Below, piece by piece: positions 8,896-17,941 of a DNA stretch of 64,000 nucleotides. The notes under the pieces were generated by a model. That model had not been told where the DNA came from, did no database searches, and saw nothing but the letters and a program-made list of their open reading frames with translations. This DNA is from an uncultured Roseicyclus sp. GTDB lineage: Bacteria > Pseudomonadota > Alphaproteobacteria > Rhodobacterales > Rhodobacteraceae. How positions within the stretch are numbered: the first letter of the stretch is position 1; each line of letters opens with the position of its first letter. The stretch covers positions 1,142,982-1,206,981 of the forward strand of contig CANMRT010000001.1 of NCBI GenBank assembly GCA_947500415.1, given 5' to 3'. The position numbers and the translations under genes were made by a program.

Positions 8896-10527
8896 CTAGA
8901 GGTCAGCCGCCTGCTTGCGCAGTTCGAACTTCTGGATCTTGCCGGTGGAGGTTTTGGGAAGCTCCTGAAACACCACCAGTTTGGGCGTCTTGAAGCCTGC
9001 AAGGTGGGAGCGGGCGAAGGCGATGATCTCAGCCGCGTCGCCGGTTGCGCCCTCTTTCAACTCCACGAAGGCGCAGGGAATTTCGCCCCATTTGTCATCG
9101 GGCTTGGCCACAACGGCGCAGAGCGAGACGGCGGGGTGGCGCATGAGCACGCCTTCGACCTCAACGGAACTGACGTTTTCACCGCCGGAGATGATGATGT
9201 CCTTCGCGCGGTCTGCGATCTGGATGTAGCTGTCGGGGTGCTGCACGGCGATGTCGCCGGTGTGGAAGTAGCCGCCCGCGAAGGCCTCTGCCGTGGCTTC
9301 CGGGTTTTTGTAGTAGCCCTTCATCGTGGAATTGCCGCGCATCATGATCTCACCCTGGGCGGAGCCATCGCGGGGCACGGGCGCCATGGTTTCGGGGTCC
9401 ATCACAGCGATGTCGTCCATGTTGGGGAGCGGCACGCCTTGGCGGGCCTTGATGGCGGCGCGATCGTCGGCGGGCAGCGCGCCCCAAGCGTCATCTTGCC
9501 AGACGCATTCGGTGGCGTGGCCGTAGGTTTCGGTGAGACCGTAGACCTGCGTGACGTTGAAACCCATGGTTTCAATCGCCGCGAGCGTCGCGGCGGCGGG
9601 TGGGGCCCCGGCGGTGAAAACTTCAACGGTGTGACCAAAGCTGCGGCGGTCTTCGTCCTTAGCGTTTACAATCATGTTCAGCACGATGGGTGCACCGCCG
9701 AAATGCGTCACGCCACGGTCCGCGATGGCGTCGTAGATTGCCCTGGCAGTGATGTCGCGGCAGCAGACCAGCGTGCCGCCGACGGCGGGCATGGTCCAGG
9801 TGTGGCACCAGTTGTTGCAGTGGAACAAAGGCACAATCGCAAGGATCGTGGGGTAAAGTGTCATCCGCCATGCAATCGGCGTGCCCATGGTGATGAGGTA
9901 GGCGCCCCGGTGATGGTAGACCACGCCCTTGGGCCGCCCGGTGGTGCCGGAGGTGTAGTTGAGCGCGAGGCTTTCCCATTCGTCTTCGGGCATGTGCCAG
10001 GGGGCGTTCGCGTCGCCTTCGGCCAGCAATTCCTCGTAGGTCGTGTAGCGGCCCGTGGCGGGGTGGCCCGCGTCGGAGTCGGGGCATTCGATAACGATGG
10101 GGGCGGGGCCTTCCATTGCTTCGATGGCCTGTTCGACGAGGGGCAGGAATTGCGTGTCCGCCAGGATCATGCGCGCTTCGCCATGGTCGAAAATGTAGGC
10201 GACCGTTGAGACGTCGAGGCGGATGTTGATGGCGTTCAGAACGGCCCCTGCGGCGGGTACGCCGAAATGCGCCTCCATATGGGGGTAGGTGTTGGGCAGG
10301 ACGGTGGCGACCACGTCGCCCGGTTTAATGCCGCGCGCGGTCAGGGCCGACGCGAGCTGTGAGACGCGGGCGTGGTATTCGGCGTAGGTTTTCTGATGCG
10401 CGCTATCGACGACGGCCAAACGGTTCGGAAAAACCTTGGCGGCGCGTGCCAGATGGCTGAGCGGGGTCAGCGGCACGTAATTGGCCGCGGTTTTGCCCAA
10501 ACCGGTTTCGTCTGTCATCCACCCCAT
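8896..10527 (-). CDS. Acyl-CoA synthetase (AMP-forming)
   Basis: 543 residues, ANL superfamily. Activates a carboxylic acid with ATP and CoA. Motifs in order: YTSGTTGRPKGVVYHHRG (A3, phosphate loop), GLTETYGH (A5), YFHTGDIAV (A7), KDIIISGGENVSSVE (A8 hinge) and PKTSTGKIQKFELR with the catalytic Lys (A10). The start MGWMTDETG at 10527 follows a GGGAGG ribosome site; a longer frame to 10728 is upstream noncoding. The nearby beta-oxidation genes suggest a fatty or branched acyl substrate. Chain length cannot be read from the sequence, and a 3-methylmercaptopropionate ligase role is possible but unsupported. Confidence 0.88.
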   Translation of the reverse strand: MGWMTDETGLGKTAANYVPLTPLSHLARAAKVFPNRLAVVDSAHQKTYAEYHARVSQLASALTARGIKPGDVVATVLPNTYPHMEAHFGVPAAGAVLNAINIRLDVSTVAYIFDHGEARMILADTQFLPLVEQAIEAMEGPAPIVIECPDSDAGHPATGRYTTYEELLAEGDANAPWHMPEDEWESLALNYTSGTTGRPKGVVYHHRGAYLITMGTPIAWRMTLYPTILAIVPLFHCNNWCHTWTMPAVGGTLVCCRDITARAIYDAIADRGVTHFGGAPIVLNMIVNAKDEDRRSFGHTVEVFTAGAPPAAATLAAIETMGFNVTQVYGLTETYGHATECVWQDDAWGALPADDRAAIKARQGVPLPNMDDIAVMDPETMAPVPRDGSAQGEIMMRGNSTMKGYYKNPEATAEAFAGGYFHTGDIAVQHPDSYIQIADRAKDIIISGGENVSSVEVEGVLMRHPAVSLCAVVAKPDDKWGEIPCAFVELKEGATGDAAEIIAFARSHLAGFKTPKLVVFQELPKTSTGKIQKFELRKQAADL

Positions 10528-10825
10528 GGCCTTGCCTCCCTTACGACCAAACTGCGGGACGTGATGACCGATTCCGAAGTGAATTGAAAGAACGTTGCGG
10601 GGGAGGGGCCGTCCGCCCCAGGGAATGGAACAGAAGGGGCGGACGGCAAAGCGGCGGACATACGAGGCAAAGTCCGACGCTTGAGGGACGCTGAAAGAAC
10701 CCGTCTGGCCGTGAATGGTTCCCTGCACCGGCGGAAAATTGCTGACTTATCCACAGAAACCCTTTGCCCTCGGAGTCCCCGATGCTGTAGCGATGCAGGC
10801 AAAACATACAAAATATGAGGCAAGC

Positions 10826-11392
10826 ATGCAGTATTCACGGGTTTTCGCGGCGTGTGCCGCATTGATGATTACATCCCCAGCGGTCGCGCAGGATGTGGAT
10901 TGGACCGGCCTTTACGGCGGGGTGCAGTTGGATTTCGCAACGGTCGATCTGTCGATCCCCGGTGGCGGGGCGGCGACAAACGACGGCAACGGGCTGATGT
11001 ATGGTCTGAATGGCGGCTATCGGCGTGACCTGGGCCAGGTGGTTCTGGGGGCGGCCGCGACGCTGAGTTTCGGCAATTTCGACACGGACCCTGTTGGCGG
11101 TGGCAGCGATGGATCGTCGTTCGGGTCACTCGCGACCGTTGGTGTCGAGGTCGGTTATGACCTGGGCGATGTGCTAGTTTACGGCGAGTTGGGCCATACC
11201 TGGGCCACGCGTTCGGACGCGGGCAACACGCGCCGGTTTGAGGGTGGCCTGCAGTACGGTGTCGGTGCTGATTTCATGCTGAACGATCAGATTATGATCG
11301 GTGGCAGCGTGTCGCAGACGGATCTGGACAACTTCGGCTCCCGCGATGCGACGGTCACAACCTTCGGCGCGCGGGCGGCTTTGCGGTTCTGA
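10826..11392 (+). CDS. Outer-membrane beta-barrel protein
   Basis: 188 residues. Signal peptide MQYSRVFAACAALMITSPAVAQ followed by WTGLYGGVQLDFA, the usual opening of small 8-stranded barrels (OmpA/Omp25-like porin family), with alternating hydrophobic residues and a terminal strand ending in aromatic F (ARAALRF). Probably a structural or adhesive outer-membrane protein; no ligand is indicated. The start at 10826 is set by the signal peptide. A strong rho-independent terminator follows 20 nt after the stop. Confidence 0.8.
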   Translation: MQYSRVFAACAALMITSPAVAQDVDWTGLYGGVQLDFATVDLSIPGGGAATNDGNGLMYGLNGGYRRDLGQVVLGAAATLSFGNFDTDPVGGGSDGSSFGSLATVGVEVGYDLGDVLVYGELGHTWATRSDAGNTRRFEGGLQYGVGADFMLNDQIMIGGSVSQTDLDNFGSRDATVTTFGARAALRF

Positions 11393-11412
11393 AAGCGGCT
11401 TCATGGTACGAG

Positions 11413-11442
11413 AAAGGGCGCCCTGAGAGGCGCCCTTTTTTT
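11413..11442 (+). terminator. Rho-independent terminator after the barrel gene
   Basis: Stem GGGCGCC (11416-11422) / GGCGCCC (11429-11435) with loop CTGAGA, extended by AAA/TTT pairing and followed by seven T. It lies between two convergent genes and ends the plus-strand outer-membrane protein transcript. Confidence 0.9.
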
Positions 11443-11457
11443 CGGGTTGCGAATGGC

Positions 11458-13659
11458 TTACGCGGCTTTGCTGTCGACGCCTTCGCCGAAGCGTCCGTAG
11501 AAGCTTTGACCCTTCTCTGCCATCTCGCGCAGGAGGGGCGGGCAGGCGAAGCGGTCGCCATATTGGGCGGTGAGTTGATCGCAGCGTTCGGCGGCGTAGG
11601 CGGTGCCGAGGATGTCGAGCCAGCCGAAGGGGCCGCCGGACCACGGCGCGAAGCCCCAGCCGAGAATGGCACCGACGTCACCTTCGCGGATGTCCATGAG
11701 GACGCCAGCCTCTAGCGCTCGGACGGCTTCGAGGACTTGGGCGAAGAGCAGGCGGTGTTGAACTTCGACCAGCTCGGGCTGTGCGTCGGCGGCGGCGTAA
11801 CGGTCGGTCAGGCCGTCCCACAGGCCGGTGCGCTTGCCTTTGTCGTCATAGGCATAGAACCCGGCAGATGCTTTACGGCCAAGCCGGCCTTCGCCTTCCA
11901 TCCAGAAGATCAGCTCATCCGTGGTGTCGTCATAATCCGGGTCGCCCGCTTTGGTGGCGCGGGCAATCTTGGCGCCGAGGTCGATCGAGGTCTCATCGGT
12001 CAATTGCAGGGGACCAAGGGGCATGCCAACGAGCTTGGCGGCATTCTCGATCAGCGCGGGGGCCACGCCTTCCTGCACCATGCGGACGCCTTCGTTGACG
12101 TAGGGCAGAATGCAGCGGTTGGCGTAGAAGAACCGCTCGTCGTTGACCACGATGGGCGTCTTGCGAATCTGGCGGACGAAATCGATGGCCTTGGCGACGG
12201 CGACATCGCCGGTCTGCTTGCCCTTGATGATCTCGACCAGCAGCATCTTGTCGACCGGTGAGAAGAAGTGGATGCCGATGAATTGCTCAGGGCGCGATGA
12301 CGCCTTGGCGAGCATTGTGATCGGCAGGGTGGAGGTGTTGGTGGCGAAGATGCCATCGCCGTTCATGGCGGCCTCGGCTTTTGCGGTCACTTCGGCCTTC
12401 ACCTTCGGGTCTTCAAAGACGGCCTCAACGATCAGATCGCAGCCGTTGAGCGCGTTATAGTCGGTTGTGGCGGTGATCTGGCCGAGCACTGCCGCCTTCT
12501 TCTCTTCCGTGACCTTGCCGCGCTTCATGCCCTTATCGAGCAGGCCCTCGGAATAGGCTTTGCCCCGGTCGGCGGAGTCTTTGGCCGCATCGATCAGGAC
12601 AACTTCGATGCCTGCAAGCGCAGACACATAGGCAATGCCCGCGCCCATCATGCCGGCGCCGAGGATGCCGACCTTTTTGACGGTCTGATCTTCGACGGCG
12701 GGGCGGTTCGCACCTTTCTCCAACGCTTCCTTGTTGAGGAAGAGGGACCGGATCATCGCGGACGACGAGGGGTTCATCAGGACTTGCGTGAAGTAGCGGG
12801 CTTCGATCCGCAGGGCGGTGTCGAAATCGACCAATGCGCCTTCGTAGATGGAGGAGAGCAGGGCCTTGGCCGCCGGGTAGACGCCCTTGGTCTTGCCGTG
12901 GATCATCGCGGAGGCGCCCACGAAGGTCATGAAGCCTGCAGGGTGATAGGGCGCGCCGCCGGGCATTTTGAAGCCCTTGGCGTCCCAGGGTTTGACGATG
13001 TCGGCGGGGGTGGCGTTCAGGACCCACTCTTTCGCCTTGGCCAGCAATTCATCGGCAGGGACTACGTCGTCGATCAGCGAGGCGGATTTGGCCTTCTTGG
13101 GGTCCAGCATCCGGCCTTCGAGCAGCACGGGTGCTGCGGCCATTGCGCCGACCATGCGGGAATAACGAGTGGTGCCGCCCGCGCCGGGGAAGAGGCCCAC
13201 GAGGATCTCGGGCAGGCCGATCTTGGCCTTTGGATTGTCGGCCATCACGCGGTGGTGACAGGCGAGTGCAATCTCGGTCCCGATGCCCGCACAGGTGCCG
13301 GGGAGGGCGCAGGCGATGGGCTTGCCGCCTTTGTTTGTCTTGGGCTCCATCCCCGCACGTTCGATTTTGCGCAGGATGCGGTGACCGTTCATGATGAAAT
13401 CGAAGAGGCCCTGTGCCGGGTTGTCGCCGCTCTCTTCACGGATCGAGGCCAGCACGTTGAGGTCCATGCCGCCTGCGAAGTCTTTTTTGCCGGAGGTAAT
13501 GACGATGCCTTTGACCGCATCATCAGCCAGCGCCTGATCGATCAGGTCTTCGCAGGTCGAAAACGCCTCACGGTTGAGGACATTCATCGACTTTCCCGGC
13601 ACGTCCCAGGTGACAACCGCGACGCCGTCTGCGTCGATTTCCATGGTGAAATCGGTCAT
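11458..13659 (-). CDS. fadB: FadB/FadJ-type enoyl-CoA hydratase / 3-hydroxyacyl-CoA dehydrogenase
   Basis: 733 residues. The N-terminal crotonase domain (about 1-190) has FAGGMDLNVL and PGTCAGIGTEIALACH oxyanion-hole segments. The 3-hydroxyacyl-CoA dehydrogenase NAD domain starts near residue 330 (VGILGAGMMGAGIAYVSALAG) and carries FIGIHFFSPVDKM, and the C-terminal domain ends with GFAPWSGGPFGWLD. Performs hydration and NAD-dependent oxidation in beta-oxidation. It is the last gene of a minus-strand unit with the thiolase and an NTF2-like gene, overlapping the latter by 4 nt. FadB and FadJ cannot be told apart from sequence here. Confidence 0.93.
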   Translation of the reverse strand: MTDFTMEIDADGVAVVTWDVPGKSMNVLNREAFSTCEDLIDQALADDAVKGIVITSGKKDFAGGMDLNVLASIREESGDNPAQGLFDFIMNGHRILRKIERAGMEPKTNKGGKPIACALPGTCAGIGTEIALACHHRVMADNPKAKIGLPEILVGLFPGAGGTTRYSRMVGAMAAAPVLLEGRMLDPKKAKSASLIDDVVPADELLAKAKEWVLNATPADIVKPWDAKGFKMPGGAPYHPAGFMTFVGASAMIHGKTKGVYPAAKALLSSIYEGALVDFDTALRIEARYFTQVLMNPSSSAMIRSLFLNKEALEKGANRPAVEDQTVKKVGILGAGMMGAGIAYVSALAGIEVVLIDAAKDSADRGKAYSEGLLDKGMKRGKVTEEKKAAVLGQITATTDYNALNGCDLIVEAVFEDPKVKAEVTAKAEAAMNGDGIFATNTSTLPITMLAKASSRPEQFIGIHFFSPVDKMLLVEIIKGKQTGDVAVAKAIDFVRQIRKTPIVVNDERFFYANRCILPYVNEGVRMVQEGVAPALIENAAKLVGMPLGPLQLTDETSIDLGAKIARATKAGDPDYDDTTDELIFWMEGEGRLGRKASAGFYAYDDKGKRTGLWDGLTDRYAAADAQPELVEVQHRLLFAQVLEAVRALEAGVLMDIREGDVGAILGWGFAPWSGGPFGWLDILGTAYAAERCDQLTAQYGDRFACPPLLREMAEKGQSFYGRFGEGVDSKAA

Positions 13660-14636
13660 TGCTTGTTCATCCTCTTCTGAATTTCGGACATGGTCGGGAG
13701 GCGCGACGAGGCCGTGAAGCCCGCCTCAGGCGGAAGGCCGTGGTCACCCGACAGTGAGTTTGTGACGGAACTGCATTTCCACTGTCCCTCAGCGAGGGTC
13801 AGGATCATGCGGCTTTTGACGGGGTCCATTTGCAGCTTGCCACCACCTTCAAAGGTCGTTTCGTGGTAGCCGCAAATACGATCGGACGAGATGAAATTGG
13901 CGGACGTGATGGTTCGGTGGACCTGACCGCCGGTGTCTTCGACAAGCTTGAGCATCGCTTCGAAGAAATCCCGCATATCTTCAGGCGTCTCATAGACCAT
14001 GTCTGACCCATCGTAGTGCGCCGTGATCGGGCATTGAAACCGGTTTGCCCAACCGTCGAAATTCGCGTCGTTCTGGTTTCTGTCCAACACGTCAAGAAAG
14101 GCGCGGTAGAGTGGTTCGGCATTGGAATGGGACACGCGGATGTCGTTTTGCGTATCCTGCCACTTCTCGGCAAAGCTGCCCGGCTGCGATTTCATCGCGC
14201 CGATGGGGAAGCGCAGATTTTCCAACTCATGCTCGGCTTCGATGACCTTCCAGATGCCATCGCCGGTGTCGCGCAGGAACATGTGGCTTTGGTAGCTCGG
14301 CAGGACCGAAGTGGCATCACGCAAGACGTAGGTTTCGTGCCAGCCCTCGATGAGCGTCTCGGACAATTGCCGTGCCTGTTTGACGAGACGAATGTAGTTC
14401 GTCACGCCGTGTCCATTGAGGCTTTCTGAGTGTTGGCGGGTGTCGTTGAGCATGTCTTCGTGGGTTTCGATGAGCGTTTCGCCCTTACCGGTGCGGATCA
14501 GCAGGGGCAGCGCGAAGTAGTTCACGCATTCTGCGATATGGCCCGCGAACAGAAGGTCGGACACGCAATCAAGGTGGTCCTGGTAAATGATCGCGGCCCG
14601 GTCTTGCGTGGCATCAGTTGGCTCGGGGGCGCTCAT
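13656..14636 (-). CDS. Tandem NTF2/SnoaL-like protein in the beta-oxidation operon
   Basis: 326 residues; start MSAPEPTDATQ at 14636. Two halves of similar layout can be seen. About residues 15-150 run from a helix (DHLDCVSDLLFAGHI) to strands ending LENLRFP. About 165-315 run from EPLYRAFLDVLDRNQ to WKCSSVTNSLS. Each half looks like an SnoaL/NTF2 cone fold with an N-terminal helix and curved sheet. No catalytic residue is identified. It sits between thiolase and fadB, overlapping fadB by 4 nt, so it is probably co-translated and linked to acyl-CoA turnover. The fold assignment is by pattern and the function is unknown. Confidence 0.6.
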   Translation of the reverse strand: MSAPEPTDATQDRAAIIYQDHLDCVSDLLFAGHIAECVNYFALPLLIRTGKGETLIETHEDMLNDTRQHSESLNGHGVTNYIRLVKQARQLSETLIEGWHETYVLRDATSVLPSYQSHMFLRDTGDGIWKVIEAEHELENLRFPIGAMKSQPGSFAEKWQDTQNDIRVSHSNAEPLYRAFLDVLDRNQNDANFDGWANRFQCPITAHYDGSDMVYETPEDMRDFFEAMLKLVEDTGGQVHRTITSANFISSDRICGYHETTFEGGGKLQMDPVKSRMILTLAEGQWKCSSVTNSLSGDHGLPPEAGFTASSRLPTMSEIQKRMNKQ

Positions 14637-14698
14637 TGCGCTGTCCCGGCGAACCGGGTCCCTTGCCTGATATGACGCGCCGACCGGGCCAATGTTTC

Positions 14699-15910
14699 TT
14701 ACACGCGCTCGAGAATGGTGGCCGATCCCATGCCAGCGGCGACGCAAAGCGTGGCGAGGCCGGTTTCCTTGTCGGCGCGCTCCATCTCATCCAAGAGCGT
14801 GCCGAGGATCATTGCACCTGTGGCGCCCAGTGGGTGACCCATGGCGATGGCGCCGCCGTTCACGTTGACCTTGGCGTGGTCGACATCAAAGGCCTGCAGG
14901 AAACGCAGAACGACCGAAGCGAAGGCTTCATTGACCTCAAAGAGGCCGATGTCGTCGATGGTCATGCCGTTCTCGGACAGGATCTTTTCGGTGACTGGGA
15001 CGGGGCCGGTGAGGTTGATGGTGGGGTCGGTGCCGATCTTGGCGTTGGCCTTGATGCGGGCGCGGGGGGTGAGGCCCCATTTCTCGCCGAATTCCTTGTT
15101 GCCGATCAGCACGGCGGCGGAGCCGTCCACGATGCCCGAAGAGTTACCGGCGTGGTGGATGTGATTGATCGCCTCAAGGTGGGGGTATTTCATCAGGGCA
15201 ACGGTATCGAAGCCGGGCATGACTTCGCCCATTTCCTTGAAGGCGGGCTTAAGGGACCCGAGCGACTGCATGTCGGTCTGCGGGCGCATGTATTCGTCGC
15301 GGTCAAGGATGGTGAGGCCGTTTTGGTCCTTCACCGTGATGACGGATTTGCCGAAGCGGTTGTCTTCCCAAGCAGCGGCGGCGCGGCGCTGGGACTCGAC
15401 GGCGAATTCATCGGCTTGATCGCGGTTGAATCCGTATTCGGTGGCGATGATGTCGGCGGAGATGCCTTGCGGCACGAAATAGCTGTCCATGGCGAGCTGC
15501 GGATCGACGGCCATGGCCGCCCCGTCCGAGCCCATGGCGACACGGCCCATCATTTCGACCCCGCCTGCGATGTATCCATCACCGGCGCCGCCTTTGACCT
15601 GGTTGGCGGCGAGGTTCACGGCCTCAAGGCCGCTTGCGCAGAAGCGGTTGATGGCGAGGCCGGGGATCGATTCATCAAGGTCGGAGGCAAGAACGGCGGC
15701 GCGGGCAAGGCAGCCGCCCTGTTCCATAACCTGGGTGACGTTGCCCCAGATGACGTCTTCGACCGCGTGGCCTTCGAGGCCGTTGCGTTTCTTGAGCGTG
15801 TTCAGCGTGAAGGCCGAAAGGCGCGCGGCGGTGACTTCGTGCAGCGCACCATCCTTGCGGCCTTTGCCACGGGGGGTGCGGATCGCGTCATAGATGTAAG
15901 CGTCGGTCAT
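14699..15910 (-). CDS. fadA: Acetyl-CoA C-acyltransferase (thiolase)
   Basis: 403 residues. Final thiolytic step of beta-oxidation. The nucleophilic Cys is in [12 protein letters not shown], the His in [10 protein letters not shown], and the second Cys in [11 protein letters not shown], where many thiolases have CxGGG; the two Ala substitutions sit beside the oxyanion turn but leave the Cys intact. The N-terminus [14 protein letters not shown] is standard. It lies upstream of the NTF2-like and fadB genes on the same strand, forming an AB pair for fatty acid oxidation. Confidence 0.93.
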   Translation of the reverse strand: MTDAYIYDAIRTPRGKGRKDGALHEVTAARLSAFTLNTLKKRNGLEGHAVEDVIWGNVTQVMEQGGCLARAAVLASDLDESIPGLAINRFCASGLEAVNLAANQVKGGAGDGYIAGGVEMMGRVAMGSDGAAMAVDPQLAMDSYFVPQGISADIIATEYGFNRDQADEFAVESQRRAAAAWEDNRFGKSVITVKDQNGLTILDRDEYMRPQTDMQSLGSLKPAFKEMGEVMPGFDTVALMKYPHLEAINHIHHAGNSSGIVDGSAAVLIGNKEFGEKWGLTPRARIKANAKIGTDPTINLTGPVPVTEKILSENGMTIDDIGLFEVNEAFASVVLRFLQAFDVDHAKVNVNGGAIAMGHPLGATGAMILGTLLDEMERADKETGLATLCVAAGMGSATILERV

Positions 15911-16029
15911 CGGGTGTCTCCATCATTCCAGACCTGCGGCGCGCGCAGTGTTCCCTATAGACATGGGGCTATCGCATGGCTCTGTGCAAGCAACAGAACC
16001 GTGCGCGACGTAACGTTTTCCGGCAGTTT

Positions 16030-16593
16030 TTAGCCGCAGGAGGGGGCGCAATCGCAGCCGCCGCATCCGTCGCAGGACGGGACGGAGCAATCGAGGCCGC
16101 CGAGGTCGCAGCCGCTGCCGTCCGGGGCTGCGTCAGGCGAGGGGTTTGCCATCTTGTCGGGCGAAGGGGCTGGCTGTGCCTCGGACCCGGCGGAGGCGGC
16201 GCAGAAGGCGGGCAGGGCAATGGCGGGAAGGCATCGAGGAGCGGCGCAATCGCAGGCGTCGCAGGCCGCGTCTTTACCATTTTGCTTGCGGCGTTTCTTG
16301 CCCCAGGGCGCGCGGTTCGGGCGGCCATCTTCGCCGGATCCATCCTCAGGGTCTTGCTGGGAGTGCACCGCGCAATTGGCGCGCAAGGTAAGAGAGGCGT
16401 CTTTGCAGTCGCGCAGGCGTTGGCGGATAAGCGGGATTGCCGCCCAAAAGCCGTGGTCGCGGATTGCGTGTTTGGCGTGACCGGAACAACCCGTGCCGCC
16501 ATGCAGGACGGAATGGGCGCAGCGCCAGCCTTTGCGTGGCGAGACGTAGCGCTGATAGCCCCAGATTGCGCCCAATGCGATTTGACTGACCAT
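16030..16593 (-). CDS. yidD: YidD-family protein with long Cys-rich tail
   Basis: 187 residues. The first 65 resemble YidD (membrane protein insertion efficiency factor): a hydrophobic opening LGAIWGYQRYVSPRKGWRC, then conserved Cys, an IRDHG motif and an Arg-rich helix ending RQRLRDC. YidD is normally about 70-110 residues; here a tail of about 120 residues follows, ending in a Cys/Gly/Asp cluster (CDGCGGCDCAPSCG). The usual yidD neighbours (rpmH, rnpA, yidC) are absent, so this may be a paralogue with another job. The Cys-rich tail suggests metal or disulfide chemistry. Confidence 0.65.
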   Translation of the reverse strand: MVSQIALGAIWGYQRYVSPRKGWRCAHSVLHGGTGCSGHAKHAIRDHGFWAAIPLIRQRLRDCKDASLTLRANCAVHSQQDPEDGSGEDGRPNRAPWGKKRRKQNGKDAACDACDCAAPRCLPAIALPAFCAASAGSEAQPAPSPDKMANPSPDAAPDGSGCDLGGLDCSVPSCDGCGGCDCAPSCG

Positions 16594-16669
16594 GTTGCCC
16601 TGTTCGTATTTCCTTCAGTTTGCGTGGGCTTAGCGGACAAGACCAGCGAAATTATGGCGTGTTGCCGTT

Positions 16670-17299
16670 TCACCCCGGCAGGCCCCGTTGCATCAGGTCG
16701 TAGGGGTGTTTCCAGCCGGACATTTCGCTGATGCGGGTGAGCCAGGCATCGATTGCTGGGTAGTCGGCACGGTCGAAGGTAAATTGCTCTTCGTAGAACA
16801 GGTATCCCGCACAGGAGATGTCGGCACAGGTCAGGGCGTCACCCACAAGCCAATCGCGGTTCGACAGTTCGGCTTCCAGAACTTGAAGGGAAGCTTTCAG
16901 GCGCCCGGCCATGAACCCGTTGACGTCGGCATTGCGCTTTTCTTCGGGCAGGAAATTCATCATGAACCGGAGTGGACCTGCCATACCTGAGATCTTTTGG
17001 TTGTCGAAGATGGTCCAACGAAGGATCTCGCGGCGGTGTTCGGGTTTTTCACCACCGAGTTTTTCGGTCGTCTCCATCACCCAATCCTGAATAACGCCCG
17101 ATTGGGTGAGGATCACACCGTCGGCGTCGAGCACGGGGACTTCGCCCATCGGGTTGATCGCTTTGAATTCGGGGCTGCGTGCCTCACCCTTGAAGAAATC
17201 CACAAAGCGCGGGGTCCAATCGACGCCTGCCAGTTCCAGCGCCAGCGCGGCCTTGTAAGCGTTCCCGCTTTCACCGAAGCAATAAAGAGTGTTTGTCAT
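16670..17299 (-). CDS. Glutathione S-transferase family protein
   Basis: 209 residues. N-terminal thioredoxin-like domain (TLYCFGESGNAYKAALALEL, with MGEVPVLDADGVILTQSGVI carrying the cis-Pro and the glutathione gamma-glutamyl site) and an all-helical C-terminal domain. The catalytic position has Ser in place of Cys, so it is a transferase or isomerase type, not a reductase. Near the beta-oxidation block on the same strand but 76 bp from the YidD gene. Substrate unknown. Confidence 0.85.
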   Translation of the reverse strand: MTNTLYCFGESGNAYKAALALELAGVDWTPRFVDFFKGEARSPEFKAINPMGEVPVLDADGVILTQSGVIQDWVMETTEKLGGEKPEHRREILRWTIFDNQKISGMAGPLRFMMNFLPEEKRNADVNGFMAGRLKASLQVLEAELSNRDWLVGDALTCADISCAGYLFYEEQFTFDRADYPAIDAWLTRISEMSGWKHPYDLMQRGLPG

Positions 17300-17360
17300 G
17301 GTTCCCCCCCAAGGTGCGGGCGTTTGTACCAGGCCCGCGATTGTCTCGTTTCATAGGTTT

Positions 17361-17384
17361 GGTAACCTTTTATTAAGGTTAACC
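17361..17384. promoter_or_regulatory. AT-rich dyad upstream of the GST gene
   Basis: AACCTT (17364-17369) and AAGGTT (17375-17380) form a 6-bp inverted repeat flanked by GGT and AACC, about 60 bp upstream of the GST start. It could be an operator or part of a promoter. The rest of the 220-bp gap to the next gene shows nothing I can name. Confidence 0.25.
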
Positions 17385-17519
17385 GTCAAATATCGCCATG
17401 CGGCGTCGATTGCAGAGTCGGCGGCCCAAAAGGTGAAGGCGTCGTGCCCCATTTGACTGTCCGGACTGGACCCCGGGGCGTTTCATGCGGTGCGGCGCCG
17501 ATCCGACTTGCAGCGAGTC

Positions 17520-17732
17520 TCACCGCTTGCGGGCATCAATCTCGGAATTGAACAGGCGCAGGCGGGCGATGAACTTTTCTTCATTGATGACGCTGCCCCA
17601 GTGTTCGAACAGGAAGCTCAGGAACTCACCTTCATCCAGGCCCGCCTCAGCGGAAAGAGCGCGCAGCTTGCGAAACCCATCCTCGGACATGGCGATATTC
17701 GGACGGCGGGTCAGGCGCAGGCGTTTGGGCAT
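17520..17732 (-). CDS. Small hypothetical protein (70 aa)
   Basis: Begins MPKRLRLTRRPNIAMSEDGF; a GTG one codon upstream (17735) is also possible. Basic N-terminus, then a helical stretch (FRKLRALSAEAGLDEGEFLS), compatible with a small DNA- or protein-binding helical fold, but I recognise no family. Its start overlaps the stop of the upstream two-helix membrane protein (TGATG), so it is part of the acyl-CoA dehydrogenase operon. Confidence 0.5.
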   Translation of the reverse strand: MPKRLRLTRRPNIAMSEDGFRKLRALSAEAGLDEGEFLSFLFEHWGSVINEEKFIARLRLFNSEIDARKR

Positions 17733-17941
17733 CACTTATCCTTGGGCTTCATGCGAGAGGCGATTACGAAAACAATTCCCAGCACCACTACCGCAATTGG
17801 CGGCGCGAGCGAACCCGTTGTTCGATCGGACAAGGGTCGGAAGGCGTCTTTAATCTGACCACCGAACCGCACCATAAACCAAAACAGGCCCGCGGCGAGT
17901 GCCGCGAGCCCGATCCAAAGCAAAATGCGCCGTTTGGGCAT
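17732..17941 (-). CDS. Small two-helix membrane protein (69 aa)
   Basis: Two hydrophobic segments, ILLWIGLAALAAGLFWFMV (about 6-24) and IAVVVLGIVFVIAS (about 49-62), with a short soluble loop and a Lys-rich C-terminus. The start overlaps the stop of the acyl-CoA dehydrogenase gene by 1 nt, and its own stop overlaps the next gene, so the three are co-transcribed. No family recognised. Confidence 0.6.
   Translation of the reverse strand: MPKRRILLWIGLAALAAGLFWFMVRFGGQIKDAFRPLSDRTTGSLAPPIAVVVLGIVFVIASRMKPKDK

Noticed and set aside
8821-10209. Long plus-strand open frame opposite the acyl-CoA synthetase gene
   Set aside because: It is an antisense shadow: the minus strand carries a full set of ANL motifs, and the plus-strand product is low in complexity and without family features.
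14618-16033. Plus-strand frame of 471 codons opposite thiolase
   Set aside because: Antisense to a complete thiolase; composition follows the third-position GC bias of the real gene.
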